From: an uncultured Clostridia bacterium
GTDB taxonomy: Bacteria; Bacillota; Clostridia; Lachnospirales; Lachnospiraceae
Assembly: GCA_945622055.1 (NCBI GenBank)
Contig: CALZBV010000012.1
Coordinates: 1 to 21,255, forward strand
Reading direction: 5' to 3'
Length of the DNA stretch: 21,255 nucleotides
Each line of letters starts with the position of its first letter. Positions within the stretch are counted from its first letter, which is position 1. The position numbers and the translations under genes were made by a program. Under the pieces are notes generated by a model, which did no database searches, was not told where the DNA came from, and saw only the letters and a list, made by a program, of their open reading frames with translations. Below are positions 15,532 through 21,255 of the stretch, piece after piece.

Positions 15532-16866
15532 TCAATTTTCATCCTGCTCCTCTGAATAATAAACCTCTGACAATGCATTCACAAAATCCGGATAATACCA
15601 GGTAAGTGCTCTGCGGTTTAAAAGACCAAAATTCTCGCCGGAGGTGTTAAATGCACCATTATCCCAGAAAACACAAGGAATATGGCGCTTCTTTGCCGCC
15701 TCCATATATCCCACAGCCCACTTGCCGACCTCTTCGAAATTCTGCACTCCGTTTTTCTTCTTCTTTATCACACTTCCGCACTCGGTAATAATTACCGGAA
15801 CATCACCCTTTTGTGCAAACAGAACCATATCGTTCATCACCGAATTGATTTCGTTTTGTACAGAAGCCGTATAGTCTGCAGTATTCCAGCTCTCCCCCTT
15901 ACTGTCATATGTAAAACGGTATGGGGTATAGGCGTGCAGGGACAAACCGATGTTTGCATCCTGCGGGAACACATAATCTTTATACGCTCCGGTAGACGAA
16001 GCTGCCGCATACGTCGTAATCAGAAGCAGTCTCGTTGCGTTGTTTCCACCGGTTGCTCTTACCGTATCAATGAAATTCTGGTTAAGCTGGTTGATGCAGT
16101 CACGTCCTTCCGGTGTACCGCCGTTCCATTCATTTTCACTTCCCTTTACTCTCGGCTCGTTCATGCCTTCAAATACCAGATGATCGCCGTATCCGCCAAA
16201 ATATGTTGCAATCTGCGTCCACATCGCAGCCTGCTGTGCCTTTACCGCATCCAGGTGCTCATAATCCGGAAGCTGCCATTCGTCCTCATGGTGCATATTT
16301 AAAATAACATACATTCCGTTTTCAAACGCCATATCAACGATTTCCTTTACACGCGCCATCCAGGCCGGGTCGATGGTGTACGCGTCGTCCGTAATATGAT
16401 TGTACCAGGTGGTCGGAATACGAAGCACGTTAAATCCATACGCAGCAACCGTCTCAATCATCTCCGGAGTTGTCTTCGGATTGCCCCAGGAGGTCTCACT
16501 TTCCAGTCCCTTTCCATTCGTTGCATCCAGCGTATTTCCAAGGTTCCAGCCGACCGTCATCTCCGCAACAATTTCCTTTGGTGTCAACCCTCTCATCTCA
16601 TCATATGCAAACGGATTCTTTGCCACCTCACGACCCGGCACAAGCGTCGGCGTTGCCTTCGGTGCTTCAGTCGGTGTCGGTGCAGTCGTTGCCGTTGGCG
16701 CAGCTGTTGCCGTTGGTGCAACCGTCGCCGTCGGTTCCGGTGTATTCTGTACGTTCTCCGTTGGTGCCGCAGTCGGCGTACCTGCCGGCCCACCAGCCGT
16801 ATTGCATCCAAAAAGTACCATTGCCGTAAAAAGTGTCGCAGCAAAATATCCTATTTTCTTTCTCAT
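15532..16866 (-). CDS. Surface lipoprotein endo-beta-glucanase, GH5 (subfamily 4-like)
   Basis: A 444-residue exported endoglucanase. The lipoprotein signal ends in LFGC (Cys21), then a Thr/Ala/Pro linker (about 29-77) tethers the catalytic domain away from the membrane. GH5 landmarks are VGWNLGNTLDA (105-115), ETSWGNPKTT, YGFNVLRIPTTWYNH, LNMHHEDEW, FEGMNEPR with acid/base Glu237, and IITECGS with nucleophile Glu362. The order and wording fit subfamily 4, which includes xyloglucanases, mixed-linkage glucanases and cellulases. No carbohydrate-binding module or dockerin is present. It is the first gene of a two-gene operon with the GH31 gene. AAGGAAG lies about 7-9 bases before the ATG. It should cut polymer at the cell surface; the GH31 would trim the products after uptake. 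Confidence 0.93.
   Translation of the reverse strand: MRKKIGYFAATLFTAMVLFGCNTAGGPAGTPTAAPTENVQNTPEPTATVAPTATAAPTATTAPTPTEAPKATPTLVPGREVAKNPFAYDEMRGLTPKEIVAEMTVGWNLGNTLDATNGKGLESETSWGNPKTTPEMIETVAAYGFNVLRIPTTWYNHITDDAYTIDPAWMARVKEIVDMAFENGMYVILNMHHEDEWQLPDYEHLDAVKAQQAAMWTQIATYFGGYGDHLVFEGMNEPRVKGSENEWNGGTPEGRDCINQLNQNFIDTVRATGGNNATRLLLITTYAAASSTGAYKDYVFPQDANIGLSLHAYTPYRFTYDSKGESWNTADYTASVQNEINSVMNDMVLFAQKGDVPVIITECGSVIKKKKNGVQNFEEVGKWAVGYMEAAKKRHIPCVFWDNGAFNTSGENFGLLNRRALTWYYPDFVNALSEVYYSEEQDEN
16666..16737 (-). repeat. Four 18-bp tandem repeats encoding the GH5 linker
   Basis: Four imperfect 18-base units (16666-16683, 16684-16701, 16702-16719, 16720-16737) encode EPTATV, APTATA, APTATT and APTPTE. 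The unit is a whole number of codons, so copy-number change would lengthen or shorten the linker without a frameshift. Confidence 0.85.
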
Positions 16867-16936
16867 CCTCTTTCTTCCTTTCTCCTGTTTGAATTCATCT
16901 GTTTCTTTTCGGTTTCGGTGTATTCCACTGCCTTCT

Positions 16937-16965
16937 ATTGTACCATGCTTTCATGAAGGGTGCAA
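16937..16965 (-). promoter_or_regulatory. Promoter of the GH5-GH31 operon
   Basis: TTGCAC (16965-16960), a 17-base spacer and TACAAT (16942-16937) on the minus strand. The TGG just before the -10 gives an extended -10 element. The start near 16930 leaves a leader of about 65 bases. A perfect 10-bp palindrome, TGCAATTGCA (16961-16970), overlaps the -35 and could be an operator. No convincing catabolite-repression site was seen. Confidence 0.7.
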
Positions 16966-17003
16966 TTGCATTTTGTATAATTTACTGGCTGATTGCTACA
17001 ATA

Positions 17004-17026
17004 AGCGACGCACCTAATGCGGCGCT
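17004..17026. repeat. Inverted repeat in the hsdR-GH5 spacer (distal)
   Basis: AGCGACGC (17004-17011) and GCGGCGCT (17019-17026) pair at 7 of 8 positions around a 7-base loop. On the minus strand it is followed by TATTGTA, the same context as the hairpin at 17134-17160. Confidence 0.55.
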
Positions 17027-17051
17027 AAAATTTAAAAGGACATCGAATTTG

Positions 17052-17099
17052 ACGCTTACTGCATTCCAAAAACCAGCAATGGTTCCGGAATGCAAGCGT
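17052..17099. repeat. Long bulged hairpin in the hsdR-GH5 spacer
   Basis: The outer arms ACGCTT + GCATTCC (17052-17057 and 17061-17067) pair perfectly with GGAATGCAAGCGT (17087-17099), except for a 3-base bulge at 17058-17060. An inner stem AACCA/TGGTT (17071-17075, 17080-17084) closes on GCAA. In plus-strand RNA the loop would be a GNRA tetraloop, and TTTT follows the hairpin. No flanking plus-strand gene explains it. Confidence 0.6.
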
Positions 17100-17133
17100 T
17101 TTGATATACCCCCAAATCAGATACTTACAATAA

Positions 17134-17160
17134 GAGCCTTGCATCCCGAATGCAAAGCTC
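17134..17160 (-). terminator. Probable terminator hairpin downstream of hsdR
   Basis: GAGCCTTGCAT (17134-17144) and ATGCAAAGCTC (17150-17160) pair around a 5-base loop. The one mismatch becomes a G-U pair only in minus-strand RNA, which fits a role in the hsdR transcript. The stem is followed by a moderate T-rich tail (TTATTGT). It lies about 47 bases past the hsdR stop. Confidence 0.5.
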
Positions 17161-17173
17161 CATAAAAATGTTC

Positions 17174-17191
17174 ATTTACACGCTTGTAAAT
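17174..17191. repeat. A/T-rich hairpin just after hsdR
   Basis: ATTTACA (17174-17180) and TGTAAAT (17185-17191) form a perfect 7-bp stem with a 4-base loop, 16 bases beyond the hsdR stop. On the minus strand GAACATTTTTATGG follows. The stem is A/T-rich, so it would be a weak terminator at best. Confidence 0.4.
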
Positions 17192-17206
17192 ATAACGATA
17201 TTAGTT

Positions 17207-20200
17207 TTATGCTATTTCTTCAGAATTCCGCTTAATCTGAGCAACCACTTCCATAATCTGTTTTGCAGTACCCATATCATCTTTGAACAAGGAAGTAATA
17301 CTTCCAACCGACTTAAATGGCTCTCCCATCAGCACCTTATTGTCATCAATATTTCCATTGGCAACAATATAATCAACTATCAGATTCACAAAACGCATCT
17401 GGTTAAGGTTCAGACGTTCTTCGGTAAGAAATTCGCTAAATGCATCGTTTACAGCTGCTCTATCTACACCCACAATCTGCCGAACTAACCGACCTATAGG
17501 TGTATCACCATATTCCTTGATATAATCATCTTTAGAACCAAGCTCAGTCCATAAGATACGCTCCAATTCTCTAAGGTCAGCTTTGGAAAGTTTCTTATTA
17601 TTTCTCAGCTTATATACCGAGAGCCTATCGCTATGCTCTTTAAGGTAAAACTCGACCTTTTTACGATAGTTTTTCAGGTCATTCTCCCCATATATTGGCT
17701 CACCTGCTACGGAATCAATAATGGTATCTGTAAAGTTTGTATAATATATTTTCCTGCGAAACTTATCGATGTACTGAATCAGGCTTCTCATAGCATTTCG
17801 TACTGTCTCAAGTTCGATAATAGTAACACCATCCCAGAATTCAGTGGTCTGAACTTTTTCGATAATATCTCTCTGCTTTTCTACCTGCGGAATTGAATAC
17901 TTGGCAGATAACTGTTCCGCAGTCTGAACCACAATATTTACTGGGGTCTGTATACTCTTGCTCTGGAGCAGACCAAGGTCAATACTATACACCAGATAAT
18001 CAAATCTGCGAGCCAGCTCATCTTCTTTTTTAGGCTTTATCAGCGGAGCAATATGCTCTTTGATATCAGAAATCTCCATGGTTTCAAGAGAATTCCATGC
18101 CGATAAAGTTCTAAACATTTCCACATATCGCAGGTGTCTCTTTACCAAAAAGCTGTCATAGTTAAGTTCAATGACTGCACCATGTAACTGGTCAACCAAG
18201 TCCGCACGATACGCCACATAAGAATCATCTGATGTATATCGTGGAGCTTGCAGTTCTCTGACAATCTGAGCTTTTGTATTATAAATTTTCTCACTAAGCG
18301 ATTCTACAATACCATTCTCCGCTCCATTCTTATTAACTCGAAAATATTCAAAGTTATTACAGAAATCAAATATCAGGAAACGTTCTTTATCTAAGCCCTC
18401 ACCGAGAAGGTTCGGGCAAAGTCTTGTTCCTCTGCCAATCATCTGCCAGAATTTAGCATAACTGCGAACCTTTTTGAAGAATACAAGATTCAGTATTTCT
18501 GGAATATCAATACCAGTATCCAACATATCAACTGATACAGCGATTTGTGGCATCTTATCCTTGCTGCTGAATTCATCAATAAGAGAATCACAATATTTTA
18601 TACTGTAATCAATCTGTTTAATAAAATCGCCACCACACTCTGGAAACAGCTTATTGAATCGGTCAACTATAGCTTGTGCATGCAGGCTGTTTCTGGCAAA
18701 AATAATAGTCTTACCGAGCTTATCACCGCCTTCGATTTTCAAGCCTTTTTCCATAAGTTCCTTAAGAACTTTATCTATGGTATCTGTATTAAAAAGCCAC
18801 GAATTGATGGCAGAACTTGATATATCATCTCCGACCATATCGTCAGACTCAAAAGTATCTTCATATTCTTCCTTTTCTTCCTCAGTCAGGTCATCATAAT
18901 GGATACCATCTTCCATAATTTTGGTCTTATACTCCAGCGTAGAATAATTAACCAGATAACCTTCTTCTACTGCCTTATCCAGTTCATATGCAAAGGTTGG
19001 AACGCCACGCTCAAGGTCAAAAATGCCATATGTATTTTTGTCAATTTCATTCTTAGGAGTTGCTGTCATTCCTAATAGAAAAGCATCAAAATATTCAAAG
19101 ATTTCCTGATACTTTTTATAAATGCTACGGTGCACTTCATCACAGATAATGAGTTGAAAATGACCCGGGCTGAACAGTTTCTCTCCATACTTGTTTTTCT
19201 TTTCATCTATAGCATTCATCATAGTAGGATAAGTAGAAAAAATCATCCTACAGGATTCCGGATCATCTTTGCTATCCAAAAGGTTACAGCATGACAGGTC
19301 TGGGAGCAAATTAGAATAATTGTTTTTCGCTTGCTTAACAAGAGCGGTTCTATCAGCCAAAAACAAAATATTCTTCACATAATTATGACGTCGTAAAACA
19401 TCCACAATACTAATACTTACTCTTGTCTTGCCTGAGCCAGTTGCTTGTACTATCAGCAGTTTTCGATGCTTATTCATAATTGCATCGCAAACTGCTGTTA
19501 CTGCTTCTTTCTGATATGGACGATTGGTAATATCATCACTTATCTTAATATTTTCCAACGGAATACGCTGTTTGCGACCATCCATCTCAAGCTGTAATTC
19601 TTCTTGAGTAAAAAATCCAGAAACTTCACGTCTTGGATACCCCATGAAATCATTGGTATAGAAGAACTCAAACCCATTCGTAGTAAAAATCAGAGGTCTT
19701 CTACCATACTTATTCTGCAGACAGTCAGCATAAAGTTTTGCTTGCTGGCTTCCCACCATTGTATCTACTGAAGCCTTTTTTGCTTCGACTACTGCCAATG
19801 GCAGGTTATCTTTTCCCCAGAGGACATAATCTACATATCCTGTACCGGTGGAATTTGGCATACCCGTTACCGGCTCTTCTTCGGTAACATTATTACCAAT
19901 AATCCAGCCAGCCTCTTTGATTGCAACATCAATATACTTTTTACGGGTCTGGGCTTCACTTATTTTATCTACATGGAACTCACGAGTCTGGGTATTACGA
20001 CTACGCTGACTAGCCATCTGCTTACGCAGTTCTTCATTTTCTTTCAGAATACTATCAAGTCTTTTATCCTTACTGCTTAAGTTTTCGTATAGCTGTCTTA
20101 ATTCGTCAGCCTTTACACGCTTTTCATCACCACTAGCAAGAACAGACTCATCATACGACTTTTCTGAATACTCTTTGGAATAAGAATAATCTATCCAGTC

Positions 20201-20557
20201 ACAGAACTCAAAGAGGTCACGAAGTGCAATAATAGCCTCATCTCTCTTGATATTGTTGTTTGTATGAACAGCCACGTTACCAAGGTGAATGGTATACTTC
20301 AGCATAGGAAATAGCCTTGGCTCAATGATGCTGCGGAATGTAGGCTCATGAATAAGACTGGATACATTATCTTGGTATGGCAATGAAAGTTCTGCATCAT
20401 AAGAGAATACAAATCGAACTGCCAACTCTAATGCACGCCTGGAAAGGATTGCACAGGTAGCTGGAGAGATTGCAATACTTTTCTCTGCTTCAACTGCTTG
20501 TGCTGCGAAACTGGCATATTCACTTTTCTCTAACAGATAATCAAAATTCGTCTCCAA
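17207..20557 (-). CDS. hsdR: Type I restriction enzyme R subunit (HsdR, EcoEI-like)
   Basis: A 1116-residue motor and nuclease subunit that translocates and cuts unmodified DNA. The N-terminal 130 residues resemble DUF4145, and a charged coiled coil follows (about 145-185). The nuclease core has Asp243 (GTGYVDYVLW) and Glu258-Ala-Lys260 (VVEAKKAS). The helicase has Walker A ATGSGKT (372-378), DEVH (473-476), MTATPK, motif V DMLDTGIDIP (677-686) and motif VI QMIGRGTR (705-712). The C-terminal region resembles EcoEI-type R subunits. All key residues are present, so it looks intact. The start is TTG at 20557, supported by GGGGTGAG just upstream. It follows hsdS by 54 bases. The block is more A/T-rich than the genes beyond it, which fits horizontal transfer. 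hsdM would lie outside the window. Confidence 0.95.
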   Translation of the reverse strand: METNFDYLLEKSEYASFAAQAVEAEKSIAISPATCAILSRRALELAVRFVFSYDAELSLPYQDNVSSLIHEPTFRSIIEPRLFPMLKYTIHLGNVAVHTNNNIKRDEAIIALRDLFEFCDWIDYSYSKEYSEKSYDESVLASGDEKRVKADELRQLYENLSSKDKRLDSILKENEELRKQMASQRSRNTQTREFHVDKISEAQTRKKYIDVAIKEAGWIIGNNVTEEEPVTGMPNSTGTGYVDYVLWGKDNLPLAVVEAKKASVDTMVGSQQAKLYADCLQNKYGRRPLIFTTNGFEFFYTNDFMGYPRREVSGFFTQEELQLEMDGRKQRIPLENIKISDDITNRPYQKEAVTAVCDAIMNKHRKLLIVQATGSGKTRVSISIVDVLRRHNYVKNILFLADRTALVKQAKNNYSNLLPDLSCCNLLDSKDDPESCRMIFSTYPTMMNAIDEKKNKYGEKLFSPGHFQLIICDEVHRSIYKKYQEIFEYFDAFLLGMTATPKNEIDKNTYGIFDLERGVPTFAYELDKAVEEGYLVNYSTLEYKTKIMEDGIHYDDLTEEEKEEYEDTFESDDMVGDDISSSAINSWLFNTDTIDKVLKELMEKGLKIEGGDKLGKTIIFARNSLHAQAIVDRFNKLFPECGGDFIKQIDYSIKYCDSLIDEFSSKDKMPQIAVSVDMLDTGIDIPEILNLVFFKKVRSYAKFWQMIGRGTRLCPNLLGEGLDKERFLIFDFCNNFEYFRVNKNGAENGIVESLSEKIYNTKAQIVRELQAPRYTSDDSYVAYRADLVDQLHGAVIELNYDSFLVKRHLRYVEMFRTLSAWNSLETMEISDIKEHIAPLIKPKKEDELARRFDYLVYSIDLGLLQSKSIQTPVNIVVQTAEQLSAKYSIPQVEKQRDIIEKVQTTEFWDGVTIIELETVRNAMRSLIQYIDKFRRKIYYTNFTDTIIDSVAGEPIYGENDLKNYRKKVEFYLKEHSDRLSVYKLRNNKKLSKADLRELERILWTELGSKDDYIKEYGDTPIGRLVRQIVGVDRAAVNDAFSEFLTEERLNLNQMRFVNLIVDYIVANGNIDDNKVLMGEPFKSVGSITSLFKDDMGTAKQIMEVVAQIKRNSEEIA

Positions 20558-20561
20558 AAAC

Positions 20562-20612
20562 TCACCCCTTTTGTATTTTTCTTCTGCCGTATAGTTCTAT
20601 CAAATGATGCAT
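20562..20612 (-). CDS. 16-codon mini-ORF bridging hsdS and hsdR (uncertain)
   Basis: The hsdS stop and an ATG overlap as TAATG at 20614-20610. This ATG opens a frame of 16 codons (MHHLIELYGRRKIQKG) that stops at TGA 20564-20562, inside the hsdR ribosome binding site and 4 bases before the hsdR TTG start. It has no recognisable domain and a weak ribosome binding site of its own. It may be chance, or it may carry terminating ribosomes from hsdS to the weak hsdR start. Confidence 0.2.
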   Translation of the reverse strand: MHHLIELYGRRKIQKG

Positions 20613-21255
20613 TATATACAATCCTGTCTGGAATTCATCCTAGAAATCCCATCTGCAACTTTTGATTTGTCGACTTGAGCTACAAATTCAGCAAACTGGT
20701 TCTGTTTATCCATAGATGGTAAAATTGTTACTATTGCACCAATGCCATCTTGACTAACTGTATACTGCCCTGCTGAAGTCTTAATTTGGCTTTTTAACTG
20801 CCTTTTTCCATAATCACTATTTAAAAGCGCACTTGCAAATGTTCCATCCAATAGTTCTTCATTAAAATGAACTCTAATAATATGGTCATTGTGATATACG
20901 TCTTCACCTATGTCGTGAAAAACAGCACATCTACCTACATTATCAGGATTACCATTTACTCTCGCAAATAGGAAATCTTTATCTTTTAATAAATACCGTT
21001 TCTTTTCGTTATCCTTAAGAATTATCCTATTGGGATTTGAATAATCTATATAGCCATCTTGAAGTTCCACTAGACGCATAACAATATTGCCATCTTCATC
21101 ATTTCCACGTCGAGCCATACCATTATTTGCATTAATAATCACTTCTGATAATGGCATTTTATCCCAACCAAATGGATTCTCTTCTGGGTCACCAAACATC
21201 TCGACAAATCGGGCTTTGATGAGTTCATCTAATTTTTCTAATTCTTTTTTTCTAT
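20612..21255 (-). CDS. hsdS: Type I restriction specificity subunit HsdS (C-terminal part)
   Basis: The frame is open to the window edge and continues upstream of the internal Met at 21199, so this is the 3' part of a longer gene. It begins in the central conserved helix (KLDELIKARFVEMFGDPEEN), which normally links the two target recognition domains. The second recognition domain follows, with PFGWDKMPLSEV, VMRLVELQDGYID and FLFARVNGNPDNVGRC. The end, FAEFVAQVDKSKVADGISRM then NSRQDCI, stops where family members usually continue into a longer C-terminal helix. HsdS sets the DNA sequence recognised by both methylase and nuclease. The target sequence cannot be predicted. The start and first recognition domain are outside the window. 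Confidence 0.9.
   Translation of the reverse strand, partial: RKKELEKLDELIKARFVEMFGDPEENPFGWDKMPLSEVIINANNGMARRGNDEDGNIVMRLVELQDGYIDYSNPNRIILKDNEKKRYLLKDKDFLFARVNGNPDNVGRCAVFHDIGEDVYHNDHIIRVHFNEELLDGTFASALLNSDYGKRQLKSQIKTSAGQYTVSQDGIGAIVTILPSMDKQNQFAEFVAQVDKSKVADGISRMNSRQDCI

Larger units (their letters stand above)
16867..17206. other. Intergenic region between hsdR and the GH5 gene, rich in inverted repeats
   Basis: About 340 bases without a credible gene. It contains the GH5 promoter (16937-16965) and four inverted repeats downstream of hsdR: 17174-17191, 17134-17160, 17052-17099 and 17004-17026. The 9-base word TACAATAAG occurs twice on the plus strand, at 16997-17005 and 17126-17134, each time directly beside a hairpin. 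TGCATTC/GAATGCA words recur through the region. The spacer marks the boundary of the more A/T-rich restriction block. Confidence 0.7.

Noticed and set aside
16666..16737. Tandem repeats considered as a CRISPR-like array
   Set aside because: The units are adjacent, have no spacers and encode the Pro/Thr linker of the GH5 protein.

Overview
This window looks like chromosomal DNA from an anaerobic Firmicute, most likely a gut or rumen Lachnospiraceae. The grounds are strong AGGAGG-type ribosome binding sites, lipoprotein signal peptides, a GH5 cellulase-like lipoprotein, a clostridial-type peptide transporter with large insertions, and a Bacillus/Clostridium-type LexA site. Every supported gene lies on the minus strand, so transcription runs from high to low coordinates. 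No tRNA, rRNA, CRISPR array or transposase gene was recognised.

Read in the direction of transcription, there are four blocks. (1) 21255-17207: the 3' part of hsdS and a complete hsdR of a type I restriction-modification system. This block is visibly more A/T-rich than the rest and is followed by a spacer full of inverted repeats. (2) 16866-13075: a two-gene polysaccharide operon. It has its own promoter, a secreted GH5 (subfamily 4-like) endoglucanase lipoprotein and a GH31 alpha-glycosidase without a signal peptide, and it ends in a clear intrinsic terminator. The pair suits xyloglucan or a related beta-glucan. (3) 12676-1843: a seven-gene operon (oppA-oppB-oppC-oppD-oppF, a small DUF3899-like membrane protein, pepF) behind a promoter matching the TTGACA-17-TATAAT consensus exactly. 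It imports oligopeptides and cuts them in the cytoplasm. OppC, OppD and OppF all carry large insertions, and OppA is oversized. (4) 1745-1: a radical SAM protein of the putative DNA repair/modification family, followed by its usual partner (DUF4130/TIGR03915 type), which is cut by the window edge.

The best candidate for an under-described system is block 4. Its promoter is overlapped by two LexA-like boxes, one of them inside the -35/-10 spacer. The radical SAM protein carries a helix-hairpin-helix and ends in a QxxLF sequence resembling a beta sliding clamp-binding motif. Together these suggest an SOS-induced, replisome-associated DNA repair pathway of unknown chemistry. The next most interesting items are the coordinated insertions in the peptide transporter, the missing HsdS tail with a mini-ORF bridging to hsdR, and the structured spacer at 17004-17191.
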